Shown here: positions 1 to 9,301 of the stretch, piece by piece
Position numbering within the stretch: position 1 is the first letter of the stretch
Layout of the letters: each line of letters begins with the position of its first letter
From: DASZCR01 sp035942915
GTDB lineage: Bacteria > Acidobacteriota > Blastocatellia > Pyrinomonadales > Pyrinomonadaceae
Assembly: GCA_035942915.1 (NCBI GenBank)
Contig: DASZCR010000172.1
Location: 1 to 47,534 of the forward strand
Direction: 5' to 3'
DNA length: 47,534 bases
Translations under genes and position numbers: made by a program
Notes under the pieces: model-generated
The model's database searches: none
What the model was told of the DNA's origin: nothing
Seen by the model: only the letters and a program-made list of their open reading frames with translations

Positions 1-2014
1 GCTCGTTGGTCGAGTTGTCCGTCCACTTGAGCGCCACGCCGCCGATGAGGTCGCCGCTGCTCGGAGTTGCGGCGAGCGCCGTCGGCGCGTTCGGGATGTT
101 GGTCATAATCGAGTCGAACGCGGCGAAGAGCGACTTGCCGCCCGACTGTCGGATGATGGTGCCGACGGCCGCGCCGTCGTTGTCGAGACTGTCGATCTTA
201 TTGTCGTTGTTGCGGTCAACTCCCTGTCTGCAAGCGGCCGTCACGCAGCCGTCGGCGAAGACCGCGAGCGGACGCCCCAGCTTGTCCATCGTCAGGTCGT
301 TGAAGTCGAGCAGGTTGCGCGTGCCGGAAGGGCAGGTCGTGCCGTTGGTGCAGACGACGCCGCGCTGCACGGGGTCGTTGGGCGTCGCGTTGACCGTCAC
401 CCAAGACTTGCCGCCGTCGTAAGTCGTCGCCATGTAGGCGTACCAGGTGCCGTCGAAAGCGGTGTCCGTGCCGATACCTGCGGAGCCGGGCGTTGTCGTG
501 CCGAGGAAGAAGAAGGCCGCGCGGTTCGGGTCGCCGCCGACGACGGCCGGGAAGACCGTGTTGCGCACGCCGAGTTGAGCGCCGACATCCTGATCGTGCT
601 CCCACGTGCGAACCTTGTCGTGCGAGACGGCGATGCGCGCATGGCCGTCGCCGTTGGCGTAGCCGAAGTAGACCGTGCCGTCAGAGCCGAAGCCGAGCGA
701 AGGGTCTGTGCTGCCCGCCTGACTGCCGGGAACTTTGCGGACTTCCCACGTCAGACCGTTATCCTCCGAAACGACAACCGCCTGATTCTCACCGCAGCCC
801 TTGTTCGGCACGTAGACCGTCCCATCGGGCGCAACTTTGATGTGGCCGTGGAGACCGCCGCACTGCGTCAGGTTGTACATCGGCACGGCGAGGCCGAAGG
901 TCAGGCCGCCGTTGTCGCTGCGCGCGATTTCGGCCAGACCGATGTCCTGCGAGGCGTAGTAGACGGCGTGCGGATAGGTGCGGCCGTCGAGGCCGGGCAG
1001 TTGCACGGCGCCGCCCTTCAGTGTGCCGTTAGCATTTCGCGCGTAGGGGCCGCCGCCAATCGTCTGGTGGTCAACGCCGGAGTTGATGCCGGAACCCTGA
1101 CTCGGAATCCACGTCTGACCGTCGTCGTCCGTGAAAGCCATCAGACTGGCTTTGCCCGCGAGTTGCGAGACGAAGGTGCGGTTGGTGCGACTTGCGCCCG
1201 CGTCGCTGTCTGTGAAGAGAATCGGGTCGAGCGAGGTGAAAGAGGTGGTCGTCGCGCTCACGTCCGTCCATGTCGCCTTAGCGGGCTTGGTCGTGTCGTC
1301 GAATTTGACGCGCAAAGTCTGCAAGCCTGCAATGACGAAGGCGTTGCCCGTCTGCCAGTTCGCGCCGATGGTCGGCTCGCCCGCGTCCTGTCCCAAACCT
1401 TGCGGGGCGGCGTGGATGGAATACTCCGGCGCAGGCTCGGTCGAAGGCGTCGGCGGCGGAGTTGTCGGGAGGCTGACGACGCTCGCCGTCCCGCGATATT
1501 GGTCAACCGTGACGGCCGCGAAATAGATGACGCGGACGGCGAAGTTGCCCGTGCCGTAGACGGCCGGATTGATGTCCACCGTCTCGAAATTGGTCGTCCC
1601 CTGCGCCGACTGGCCGACGGCCGTGCCGCCCACAGAATTTTTGTAGACGAACATGTCGTAATCGCTCGCAGGCAGCAGCCAGTCCAGACGGACGCGTGCG
1701 ATTTTGCCCGTCCAGTCTGCCGGAGTCCCGCCGAGCGTCAGCGTGAAAGTCTCGCAGTTGACACCCTCGACGCAGGCCGCAGGGTCGGGCGTAACGCCGC
1801 CGGGCGCAGTGCCCGCCCACGTCACAGGCGACGTGGCCGTCGGGCTGAGCGTGGCCGAAGTCGGATTCGCCGCACGCGCGCCGTGCGGAAGCGCAAAGAG
1901 CACCGTCGTCGCCAAAATCACGGCGAGGATTCCGCTCATGGAAGTTAGGATTAAGTTTTTGCCGAATTGTTGAGTTTTCTTAGAGGTGTAGCGTCTTCTC
2001 TCTGTACGGTGCAT
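1..2014 (-). CDS. Exported BNR/sialidase-like propeller protein (C-terminus off window)
   Basis: This frame is open from an ATG at 2014 to the left edge without a stop, giving 671 residues of an incomplete protein. An AAGGAG ribosome site lies 10 nt before the ATG. The N-terminus is basic, then hydrophobic (ILAVILATTVLFAL) and ends in an AxA-like cleavage site, so export is likely. The middle holds several Asp-box-like loops typical of BNR/sialidase propellers (DDDGQTW, SEDNGLTW, YDGGKSW), and the last visible residues (PNAPTALAATP, then VALKWTDNS) look like the start of a fibronectin type III domain. The family shape is that of secreted sialidase-like or exo-glycosidase-like repeat proteins, but no catalytic residues can be assigned, so substrate is unknown. 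A SCO1-like gene lies upstream on the same strand, 196 nt away. The opposite strand also has long open frames here, which I judge to be shadows. Confidence 0.8.
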   Translation of the reverse strand, partial: MHRTERRRYTSKKTQQFGKNLILTSMSGILAVILATTVLFALPHGARAANPTSATLSPTATSPVTWAGTAPGGVTPDPAACVEGVNCETFTLTLGGTPADWTGKIARVRLDWLLPASDYDMFVYKNSVGGTAVGQSAQGTTNFETVDINPAVYGTGNFAVRVIYFAAVTVDQYRGTASVVSLPTTPPPTPSTEPAPEYSIHAAPQGLGQDAGEPTIGANWQTGNAFVIAGLQTLRVKFDDTTKPAKATWTDVSATTTSFTSLDPILFTDSDAGASRTNRTFVSQLAGKASLMAFTDDDGQTWIPSQGSGINSGVDHQTIGGGPYARNANGTLKGGAVQLPGLDGRTYPHAVYYASQDIGLAEIARSDNGGLTFGLAVPMYNLTQCGGLHGHIKVAPDGTVYVPNKGCGENQAVVVSEDNGLTWEVRKVPGSQAGSTDPSLGFGSDGTVYFGYANGDGHARIAVSHDKVRTWEHDQDVGAQLGVRNTVFPAVVGGDPNRAAFFFLGTTTPGSAGIGTDTAFDGTWYAYMATTYDGGKSWVTVNATPNDPVQRGVVCTNGTTCPSGTRNLLDFNDLTMDKLGRPLAVFADGCVTAACRQGVDRNNDNKIDSLDNDGAAVGTIIRQSGGKSLFAAFDSIMTNIPNAPTALAATPSSGDLIGGVALKWTDNSTNE

Positions 2015-2210
2015 CTGCGGTGGACTCCTTGCGTGAGGCTAACGTTGATTAATCGGCGAGGTCGCGCCAATTGACCTCACCATTCCTTAAAAGCGAGTCC
2101 AATTTACAGATGCAGACTTGAGAAAAACTTGAGCCAGCCCCTCAATCGTTGAGGAGACGACAGCGACAGCCTGTGAAGTAGTTATCGGTTTAGCATGTTA
2201 GTCGCTCGTT

Positions 2211-2933
2211 CTACGGTTGTTTTCGGGAATAAATCTCCGTCTCGGCCTGAAGTGTCGGCGGCGAGGCGTCGAGTTTTTCGAGCACGGCGGCGGGCGAGAT
2301 GAGCGCGTCTGCGAAGTGCCAACTTCCGGTCTGGTCGTCTGCGATGTAGAAAAGCGACGAGTGGTCGTCTCTCGGCCCGGCCGTGTTGCCGGTGAAGACT
2401 TTGAGGACGCGGCTGAGGTCTGCGACCGAGCCTGTGACGAGCGTCCAGCCGGGCTGTCGTCGGTAGGTCTGTCCCCAACGCGTGAGCTTGGCGGGGGTAT
2501 CGGTGAGCGGGTCCATCGTGACGGAGATGAGAAAAACGTCCTTTCCCAGACGGTCGCGCAGGGCCGTCTGAAGTCTGGCGAAGAACTCGCCGTGACGCGT
2601 GCAGATGAAGGTGCAGGTTGTGTAGAAGAAGCCAATCGCGACTTTCCTGCCTTTGACGAGGTCTGTATAGAAACGCAGCCTCTTTCCGTCCTGAGTCATC
2701 ACCCACACGTCAGGGACTTCGAGCTTCGTCTCGTGGATGAGATTGTCTGTCGGAGGCTTCTGCTGCGACGGGCGCGACGACGCGGGATGAGGCGGCGGCT
2801 GTTGTGCTTGTTGCTGTCCGGCGGCCTGTAATGAGGCGAGACAGCAGAGAAGGGCTGACGCGAAGAGCTTCAGTGTCGTCGCAAAGGGTGGCGATTTTTT
2901 ATTGCACGATAGCTTGCAGGATGATGACATCAC
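2211..2933 (-). CDS. SCO1/SenC family copper-binding protein
   Basis: The 240-residue product is a thioredoxin-fold SCO1/SenC protein, a family that delivers copper to the CuA site of cytochrome c oxidase or acts as a thiol-disulfide reductase in the envelope. The metal-binding CxxxC is visible (C107-TFI-C111, in FFYTTCTFICT), and the partner histidine is in the DDHSS motif (H191). The N-terminal 40 residues contain a hydrophobic stretch (LFASALLCCLASL), then a Gln/Pro-rich linker, fitting a signal peptide or membrane anchor. AAGGAGG sits 7 nt before the ATG. Length is normal for the family. A short palindrome at 2140-2154 (CCTCAA, loop TCG, TTGAGG) follows the gene and could be a weak terminator. 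The gene upstream on the same strand encodes a copper radical oxidase, which suggests a shared copper theme, though a hairpin separates them. Confidence 0.88.
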   Translation of the reverse strand: MMSSSCKLSCNKKSPPFATTLKLFASALLCCLASLQAAGQQQAQQPPPHPASSRPSQQKPPTDNLIHETKLEVPDVWVMTQDGKRLRFYTDLVKGRKVAIGFFYTTCTFICTRHGEFFARLQTALRDRLGKDVFLISVTMDPLTDTPAKLTRWGQTYRRQPGWTLVTGSVADLSRVLKVFTGNTAGPRDDHSSLFYIADDQTGSWHFADALISPAAVLEKLDASPPTLQAETEIYSRKQP

Positions 2934-2980
2934 GCTTCCTCCTTGAACGGTCGGCTTGAGGTGTTAGGTGACGGACGTGA

Positions 2981-3018
2981 GAGGTGAAGACCGCGCGAAG
3001 TTGCACGGTCTTCACCTC
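2981..3018 (-). terminator. Hairpin terminator after the copper oxidase gene
   Basis: A perfect 13-bp inverted repeat, GAGGTGAAGACCG at 2981-2993 and CGGTCTTCACCTC at 3006-3018, encloses a 12-nt loop. It lies just past the stop of the oxidase gene and before the SCO1-like gene on the same strand. No clear T-run follows on the minus strand, so it may need other factors or act as an mRNA-stabilising hairpin. Confidence 0.6.
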
Positions 3019-3035
3019 CTCGTTTGTCAGACAGG

Positions 3036-5633
3036 TCAGTAGCCGTAAGTCTTCAACAATGAACCAGCGACTTCGCCGCGCGTGACGACATCGCCGGGGC
3101 AGAAGAGTTGGAAGGTGGTGCTCTCGCCGGGGATGGTGCTATCCGAACCACCGACGCCGCAGCCAACCATCAGACCGCGCGCCGCCGCCTCTTCGACGAA
3201 GCGGTGCGCCCAGTGGGTCGTGGGAACGTCTTGGAAGGTCTGCTTCGTCGTCGCGGGTGGGTCGATGTTCAAAGACCTGACGAGGAAGACGACCAACTCT
3301 GCGCGCGAGACGTTGTTGGCGGGGCAGAAAGAGCCGGGAGCGCAGCCGCTTGTGATGCCTCGCTTGTAGAGGTCTTCGATGTAGGGGTGCGCCCAGTAGC
3401 CGAGCGGCACATCGTTCGGGAACGTGACCTTGTTGGTCGCGGGCGGAGAGGTGTCCACGTCGAGCGCGGCTCTCACCAGCAGCACGGCCAACTCTGCGCG
3501 CGAAATCGCGTTGTTGGTGCAGAAGCTGGTCGCGCTGCAACCGGAGGTGATGCCGAGAGAGTTGAGCTTGCCCGGCGTGTCTTCCGTCCAGTCCGCAGGC
3601 ACGTCGTCGAACTGTTTGCCTTGATAGACGGTGATGACCTGATTGAAGGCGGGTTGCCCCGGCACACTAATTGTAATCTTTCCGCTGCGGCGCGCGCCCG
3701 TCGTGTTAGCCGTGACGGAGTAGGTCAACGTGCCGTTTCCGGTCGTCGTTCCGGCAGGGGCGGAGAGGGAGATAAAACTGCCGCCCGCCGTGACGGAGGC
3801 CGTCCAACTCGTTCCGGCCGTCGCCGTGACGGGAAGGTTTCTGGTTTCGCTGCGACTGCTCAAGGCCTGTATCACGGAGGGCGTCGAGACCTTGTTGACG
3901 CGCACGATTTTCGCCACAGATGGAGTCAGATTCGCGCCGTTGCGCTTCAGGAGAAAGAGCATGTAGTAGCCCGGAGGGGCTTGGTTGCCACTCGCTGGCG
4001 CGCTCAGGTTCATGGAGCGACCATCGGTTGCGCGAGCCGTGATGGTCAGCGGCACGCGCCGCTGGTCTTGGTTGAAGCCGTGCGTCACCGCGCCGAGACG
4101 AACCAGCACGGCGCTTTCGACATCCTGCGCCGTGACCGTGCCGACGCCCACAGAGAAGTTCTGCCCGTAGGTCAACTCCTTCGGCGCAGACGTGATGACG
4201 GGACGCGGTGCGAGGCCGCCGCCCGGCAGGTAGAAGTACGGCGGGTAGAAGTATTCTGCGTTCTTGTGTTGGAAGAGACGACGGGCAACGTCGTTGTTGG
4301 CCGGATACTCACCCGTCGCACCGGGTAGCCCGCCGCCACCGACGAGGACGCGACCATCGGGCAGCAAGATGGCCGACGAGTGATAGACGCGCGCCTCCTG
4401 ATGAGGCGACATCACAGTCCATGTCTCGTCGGCCGGATTCCACAGTTCGGGGTTGTTGGCCGCGCCGCCGTATGAGCCGTTGGGGCCGCAATTCAACTCG
4501 TTCGTGCCGGGGCAGGACGTGCCGCCCGTGATGAGCACTTTGCCGTCGGGCAGAAGCGTCGAGGTGTGGTGCATACGCGGGAAGTTCATGGCCTGCGTGG
4601 TGCGCAGGGTCGGCGTGCCGTTGAGGTCGAAAATCTCACTCGTCGTCGTCGCCTGTGTGCCGAAGCGGCCACCGATGATGAGCACCTTGTCATGCTGATA
4701 CTGCACGGAAGTCGCCTGGTCGTGCTGGCTCGTCAGGAACGGGCCTCTCACCCACGTCCCTTCGCCATCCACCGCACTCGGAGACAGAATCACACTCTGC
4801 TGCTGTGTGCGTGCGGCGGCGACAAGCACGCGGCCGTCGGGCATCGAGTGGAGCAGAGGGTAGTTCTGGATGTCGGAGATGGAGAAGCCGCGCGTGTCTG
4901 CGACGTTGCGGAAGTTTCCCTGCGCGTCGAGGATTTGCGCGACGTGGTTCTGCACGGTGGTCTGCGCGCCGCTCGGCAGCGTCGTCAGGAAACTGCCGGA
5001 GACGACGAGCGTCTCGCCATTGGCGAGCGTCACGTTGTAGGGATACCAGCGGCCGTTGTTCATGTTCGGGCCGGGCGTCCATGAATTTGTCTTGTAGTCG
5101 AAGATGTTGGTGTGAATGGAACCCATCCCTTCGGCCGTGCGGTTGGTGGTCAGGATGTTGTGACCGCCCGTGACGAGCAGACGCCCGTCGGGGAGAAACG
5201 AGTGGCCGCCGCAAAAGAGGTTGGTGCGCCCGTTGTTAACATCTGAGAAAGTTTTGTAGAACGGGTCCCAGACGCGCGCCGTAGTGAAGTCTTGAATGTC
5301 GAAACCGAGTCCGTCGGAGCTTTTGTCACGCGCCCAGAAGAGCAGTTTGCCGTTGGGCAGAAGGTTGATGTGAATCGGCGGTATCGGCCAGGAGGTATCA
5401 ACGAAAGTACCGTTCTCCTGCGGCTCCCAACGGCCTGCGACCGAAGGGTCGGCGCTGGCCTGTAAAGCTGCGAGGACGGCTGTTTGTTTGAGCGCGGCCG
5501 CGCCGGGGTTGGCGCTCGCCGCGTGCGCGACCGAACGACGGCCGCTCTCTCCGAATATCAACAGGAGGGGAGCTATCACCAAGGCCAGAGACAGAATCCA
5601 CGTGTACGCAGAGGAACGCGTCAGTTTTTTCAT
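3036..5633 (-). CDS. Galactose/glyoxal-oxidase-like copper radical oxidase with BACON and SLH domains
   Basis: The 865-residue product starts at an ATG at 5633 with AAGGAG 9 nt upstream; the frame stays open further upstream but that part looks non-coding. Order of parts: signal peptide (about 1-38, ending AHA), a kelch-type propeller (about 60-470), a DUF1929-like C-terminal oxidase domain (about 475-580), a BACON-like beta domain (about 590-672), and three SLH-type repeats (about 675-865) that usually bind cell-wall polymer. The copper radical oxidase site looks complete: Cys141 (FCGGHS) for the Cys-Tyr cofactor, a Tyr in WYPYN near 197-199, the Tyr417-His418 pair (RVYHSS), and His518 (VTHGFNQDQRR). 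Members oxidise primary alcohols or aldehydes and release hydrogen peroxide; the substrate here is unknown. The SLH repeats contain paired cysteines (SGC then SFC), possibly disulfides. The divergent neighbour is a winged-helix/TPR regulator. Confidence 0.87.
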   Translation of the reverse strand: MKKLTRSSAYTWILSLALVIAPLLLIFGESGRRSVAHAASANPGAAALKQTAVLAALQASADPSVAGRWEPQENGTFVDTSWPIPPIHINLLPNGKLLFWARDKSSDGLGFDIQDFTTARVWDPFYKTFSDVNNGRTNLFCGGHSFLPDGRLLVTGGHNILTTNRTAEGMGSIHTNIFDYKTNSWTPGPNMNNGRWYPYNVTLANGETLVVSGSFLTTLPSGAQTTVQNHVAQILDAQGNFRNVADTRGFSISDIQNYPLLHSMPDGRVLVAAARTQQQSVILSPSAVDGEGTWVRGPFLTSQHDQATSVQYQHDKVLIIGGRFGTQATTTSEIFDLNGTPTLRTTQAMNFPRMHHTSTLLPDGKVLITGGTSCPGTNELNCGPNGSYGGAANNPELWNPADETWTVMSPHQEARVYHSSAILLPDGRVLVGGGGLPGATGEYPANNDVARRLFQHKNAEYFYPPYFYLPGGGLAPRPVITSAPKELTYGQNFSVGVGTVTAQDVESAVLVRLGAVTHGFNQDQRRVPLTITARATDGRSMNLSAPASGNQAPPGYYMLFLLKRNGANLTPSVAKIVRVNKVSTPSVIQALSSRSETRNLPVTATAGTSWTASVTAGGSFISLSAPAGTTTGNGTLTYSVTANTTGARRSGKITISVPGQPAFNQVITVYQGKQFDDVPADWTEDTPGKLNSLGITSGCSATSFCTNNAISRAELAVLLVRAALDVDTSPPATNKVTFPNDVPLGYWAHPYIEDLYKRGITSGCAPGSFCPANNVSRAELVVFLVRSLNIDPPATTKQTFQDVPTTHWAHRFVEEAAARGLMVGCGVGGSDSTIPGESTTFQLFCPGDVVTRGEVAGSLLKTYGY

Positions 5634-5888
5634 GAGGGAACACTCCTTGTCTTGCATCTCGTCCGCTACCCGACGGCCGGTCGGGTCGGTCGAATTTCCA
5701 TTTTTTCGTAGCAAAAACGGCGCAATGCGCCGGGGCGCGGCGACGGCATCTTCGGTCACATGCGGGACATCCAACACCGCAGCCTCGCTTGTGCTGGCGC
5801 CCTCACTCTGGAGACGGAGTGGCTTAAATGTCCTAAAAATGGGCTGATAAAGTTTTGATAAAACTCTCACGGCGTCTTGAGGTGTGCT

Positions 5889-7805
5889 ATGAACAGGCAA
5901 GCGTTGCACTTCTACGAGTTCGGTGTCTTTCGCGTCGATGCACAGGAGCGCCTGCTCTATCGCGAAGGCGAAGTCGTACCGCTCACGCCGAAGGTCTTCG
6001 ACACACTGCTGGTGCTCGTCCAGAACAGCGGGCACGTGCTGGAAAAGACCGAGTTGATGCAGACCCTCTGGCCTGACAGCTTCGTCGAAGAGAGCAGTCT
6101 GGCGCAGAACATCTCGCTGCTGCGTAAGGCGCTCGGCGAAGGGGCTTCCGAACGGCAGTACATCGAAACCGTCCCGCGACGCGGCTATCGCTTCGTCGCC
6201 GAAGTGAGAGAGACGAAGCGCGAGGCTGCGGAAGCTACGACGACCGACGAAACCGCGCTCACCGTCGCCGCGCCGCACGCAGACGATGTCTCACACGCAC
6301 CCGTCGCTCGCCGCCGCGTCCGTCAGGTCTACGTGCTGATGGCGGCCGTCCTGCTCTGTTCGGCTGTGGCCGGTTTTTTCTATGCGCGCGCGCATAAGAA
6401 CCGCAGGGCGAAGACCGAGACGGCCGCGAAATCCATCGCCGTGCTGCCTTTCAAAACTCTCGGTACGGAAGACGAAACGGAGCTTCTAGGGCTTGGCATG
6501 GCCGATGCTCTCATCATCAAACTCGGCAAACTCCCGCGCCCTTCAGTGCTCCCGACAGGCTCTATCATCAAGTACACCAAGCGCGACGCCGACGCCCTCG
6601 CCATCGGGCGCGAGTTGGGCGTCGATGCCGTGCTCGACGGCACCGTCCAGCGTGCGGGCGAGCGCGTCCGCGTCACCGCGCAACTCGTCAGGTTGAGCGA
6701 CGGCAAGACGCTCTGGTCTGGAAAATTCGACCAGCAGTACAGCGGCATCTTCGCCATACAGGATTCGCTCTCCGAGCAGTTGGCCGCCGCGCTCGTCTCC
6801 GAGTTGACGAACAACGACCGGCAGCGACTCGCCGGAGGTCGCCTGACGCAAAACACCGAAGCCTATCAGGCCTATCTGATGGGGTTGTATTTCTGGAATC
6901 GAAGGACGGAGGAGAACTTAGCCAAAGCTATCGGCTATCTTCAGCAGGCGGTTGAAAAGGATGCTGATTTCGCTCTGGCTCACGCCGTACTCGCAGACTG
7001 TTATTATCTCTGTCAGACCAGCGGCTATAAAATCGTGCCGCGCGGCGAAGCACTGCGACGCGCTGACGAGTCTGCGCGCAGGGCGCTCGTCCTCGACGAC
7101 ACGATTGCCGAAGCGCATACGGCGATGGCCGGAGTCAAAATGGCTTACAGGGAGTTTGAGGAGGCGGGACGCGAGTTTCGCCGCGCCATCGAGTTGAATC
7201 CGAACTACGCGGTCGCGCGTGTGCGCTACGGCTACTTCCTCTTCGGCTCTCTCCGGCTCGAAGAAGCGGTCGCCGAGATGAAGCGCGCGCAGGAACTCGA
7301 CCCCGCTTCGCCCGTCACCAACGCGGCACTAGCCTTCATGCTCAGAATGGCGCGCGACGACGATGGTGCTATCAAGCATAATCGCCGCGCGCTCGAACTT
7401 CAGCCCGATACCATCGGCGCGCACGCCGGGATTGCCGAGTCTTACATTCGCAAAGGCATGTTCGACGAGGCGCACGCCGAAATCGAAAAGGTGAGGCAGA
7501 CCGAGCCGTTGATGGCCGTGCAGTTGCGTGCTTATGCCTTCGCGGCGGCCGGGCGACGCACAGAGGCGCTCGCCATTCTCTCCGAGCTACAGCAATCCGA
7601 TGCTTCCGTCCCGCCCATCAACTACGCGCTCATCTATGGTCATCTCGGAGACAAGGAGAAGGCTTTCGAGTGGTTGAACAAGGATTCCTTCTCGCCCGCG
7701 GCGAGGGCGCTGCTCCACTTCGACCCAGACCTCGACCCGCTCAGAGACGACCCGCGCTACGAAGAGATTCTCCGTCGTGAGGACATCGCGCGTGCCTCGA
7801 AATAA
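5889..7805 (+). CDS. Membrane winged-helix regulator with TolB-like and TPR domains (CadC-like)
   Basis: The protein begins with an OmpR/PhoB-type winged-helix DNA-binding domain (about residues 5-103, ending with the typical ETVPRRGYRF wing), followed by one membrane segment (about 149-169, VYVLMAAVLLCSAVAGFF). Next is a TolB/FlgO-like region starting IAVLPFKTLG (about 180-310), and then several TPR repeats up to the C-terminus. This is the ToxR/CadC plan: a cytoplasmic DNA-binding head and an extracytoplasmic sensing part. I chose the ATG at 5889 because GAGG lies 6 nt before it; a TTG at 5877 in the same frame would add four residues. It is transcribed away from the copper oxidase gene across a gap of about 255 nt, so it may control that gene, but no operator could be named. 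Confidence 0.85.
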   Translation: MNRQALHFYEFGVFRVDAQERLLYREGEVVPLTPKVFDTLLVLVQNSGHVLEKTELMQTLWPDSFVEESSLAQNISLLRKALGEGASERQYIETVPRRGYRFVAEVRETKREAAEATTTDETALTVAAPHADDVSHAPVARRRVRQVYVLMAAVLLCSAVAGFFYARAHKNRRAKTETAAKSIAVLPFKTLGTEDETELLGLGMADALIIKLGKLPRPSVLPTGSIIKYTKRDADALAIGRELGVDAVLDGTVQRAGERVRVTAQLVRLSDGKTLWSGKFDQQYSGIFAIQDSLSEQLAAALVSELTNNDRQRLAGGRLTQNTEAYQAYLMGLYFWNRRTEENLAKAIGYLQQAVEKDADFALAHAVLADCYYLCQTSGYKIVPRGEALRRADESARRALVLDDTIAEAHTAMAGVKMAYREFEEAGREFRRAIELNPNYAVARVRYGYFLFGSLRLEEAVAEMKRAQELDPASPVTNAALAFMLRMARDDDGAIKHNRRALELQPDTIGAHAGIAESYIRKGMFDEAHAEIEKVRQTEPLMAVQLRAYAFAAAGRRTEALAILSELQQSDASVPPINYALIYGHLGDKEKAFEWLNKDSFSPAARALLHFDPDLDPLRDDPRYEEILRREDIARASK

Positions 7806-7913
7806 AGAGGCGGCATAGTGTTCAAGGCCGACGGCGGCACGTTGACCGGCGAGAAGCCTGCTCATTCGCGGCTGGCTCGAATGACCTGTGAGACACCATT
7901 CGGACGAGACCGG

Positions 7914-8270
7914 CTAGCGGTAGTTCTGAGCCACGCACGCGTTGTAGACCCGTTCAATCTCACGGTATTGTGCCTCGCTCAGCTTGCCGTTTTTCCAGTT
8001 GAAATAGTTCGCATACATGTAATCCCAAGCGCGACCACAGGGGCCGATTTGCCCCTGCTGGCGCAGTTGGTAGTCGTGCGCGTTCTCGGCAGGATGTCTG
8101 GTCGGGCCGTAGTCTTGTCGGTTTACACCCGACTCGGAAACCGGCCCGCTATCAGGCGTCGACTGTGTGGCTGGCTGGGGCGCGGAGTTTGTATTGTTGT
8201 TGCTGCCAGTTTCGCAACTCAACACAACAAGCAACATCAATGCGAGGGCTATGAAGGAATCTTTTCTCAT
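7914..8270 (-). CDS. Small lipoprotein of unknown function
   Basis: The 118-residue product has a classic lipoprotein signal: MRKD, a hydrophobic core (FIALALMLLVVLS), then Cys19 in a VLSC lipobox. A low-complexity Asn/Thr/Pro/Ser linker follows (about 21-50), then a folded part with two more cysteines (GPCGRAWDYMY and YNACVAQNY) that could form a disulfide. AAAGGA sits about 8 nt before the ATG. I do not recognise the family. It is convergent with the winged-helix/TPR regulator gene and appears to be a single transcription unit. Confidence 0.75.
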   Translation of the reverse strand: MRKDSFIALALMLLVVLSCETGSNNNTNSAPQPATQSTPDSGPVSESGVNRQDYGPTRHPAENAHDYQLRQQGQIGPCGRAWDYMYANYFNWKNGKLSEAQYREIERVYNACVAQNYR

Positions 8271-8520
8271 TGCCCGTTCCTTTGTTGTTTGAGAGTAACG
8301 GTAGAGCGATGTTCGGCCGGCGCGGCTTATATCATGTCTCTTTCACTACTGCAATCAGGTTGCCGTGTCGCTCCGTGAATGCCTCACAACGCGTTGGCTC
8401 TGACGCCGCGACGCGCACACTTTCGTCAACGTCTTTGCAGAGCAGACGGAATGTTTTATGCTCGGCGCGAGTTCAGGACGTGCGCGGGGTGGCCGTATCA
8501 ATCAGGACGAGGTGAAAGCA

Positions 8521-9033
8521 TTGCAAGTCGAAAGTCTCCGCATCCGTCGCATCGAGCCGGATGACTACCGTGCCATCTACGAAATCTACTGTTGTCCGAA
8601 AGCTTTCGCAGGGACTCTACAGTTGCCTTATCCCTCGCTCGAAGAGTGGCGACGACGGCTCGCCGAGCCGGTCGAAGGTCTCTACAATCTGGTCGCTCTC
8701 GACGACGAACGCGTTATCGGCATGCTCTCCGTGCAGGCGTTCCTGAACCGTCCTCGTCGCAGACACGCGGGCGCTATCGGCATGGGCATTCATGACGACT
8801 GGCAGGGCAGAGGCGTCGGCACGGCGCTGATGCGCGCGGGCGTCGAGATGGCCGACAAGTGGCTCAACCTGACGCGTCTGGAGCTTGAGGTCTACACGGA
8901 TAACGAGCCTGCCATCCGCCTCTACGAGAAGTTCGGCTTCGAGCGTGAAGGGACACTGCGCCGGCACGCCTTCCGCGACGGTCAATACGTCGATGCCTAC
9001 ATGATGGCGCGCCTGCGCCCGCAGGCCGACTGA
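8521..9033 (+). CDS. GNAT family N-acetyltransferase (YhhY/AaaT-like)
   Basis: The product is a GNAT acetyltransferase that would move an acetyl group from acetyl-CoA to an amine. The acetyl-CoA loop is visible as DDWQGRGVGTALM, followed by the usual C-terminal strand-helix (LEVYTDNEPAIRLYEKFGFEREG). Overall layout, including the PRRRHAG and QYVDAYMMAR stretches, resembles the E. coli YhhY family, which acetylates some amino acids; substrate here is unproven. I chose the TTG at 8521: GAGGTG lies 6 nt before it and the resulting 170 residues match the family length. The same frame is open up to an ATG at 8458, but the extra residues look unlike GNAT proteins. The next small gene begins 8 nt after the stop. 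Confidence 0.82.
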   Translation: MQVESLRIRRIEPDDYRAIYEIYCCPKAFAGTLQLPYPSLEEWRRRLAEPVEGLYNLVALDDERVIGMLSVQAFLNRPRRRHAGAIGMGIHDDWQGRGVGTALMRAGVEMADKWLNLTRLELEVYTDNEPAIRLYEKFGFEREGTLRRHAFRDGQYVDAYMMARLRPQAD

Positions 9034-9041
9034 CAACGCTT

Positions 9042-9257
9042 ATGTCCTGGATAAAAGCGACCGACACGACGCCGCCTGAGAACGAACAGGTGCTCATCCA
9101 CGACAACGTTAACAGCAGAATGGAGCTAGGCCGCTACATCAAAGGCAAGTGGTACGTCGAAGACACTCGCACCGGCCAGTTGCGCGAAACCGACGCCGTC
9201 ACACACTGGGGCTGGCTGCTCGATTCTCAACTTCACGACGACAGCGACGACGATTAG
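9042..9257 (+). CDS. Small DUF551-like protein
   Basis: The 71-residue product begins MSWIKATDTTPPENEQVLIHD and has a late Trp-rich stretch (THWGWLLD), the pattern of DUF551-type small proteins often found in phages and plasmids. Their function is not known. It ends in an acidic tail (DDSDDD). It starts 8 nt after the acetyltransferase gene and probably shares its mRNA; no strong ribosome site is visible, which fits translational coupling. Confidence 0.65.
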   Translation: MSWIKATDTTPPENEQVLIHDNVNSRMELGRYIKGKWYVEDTRTGQLRETDAVTHWGWLLDSQLHDDSDDD

Positions 9258-9301
9258 CCATCTAAGAGTCCGATAACGACGTGAATTAAGAGGACGGCGT
9301 C

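Noticed and set aside
575..1948. A 457-codon plus-strand open frame
   Set aside because: It has an Arg/Ala/Val-rich, low-complexity product and lies opposite a minus-strand frame with signal peptide, ribosome site and Asp-box repeats, so it is a shadow.
3108..4328. A 406-codon plus-strand open frame inside the copper oxidase gene
   Set aside because: The product is Arg/Gly/Asp-rich without motifs, and the minus strand has a complete enzyme domain here.
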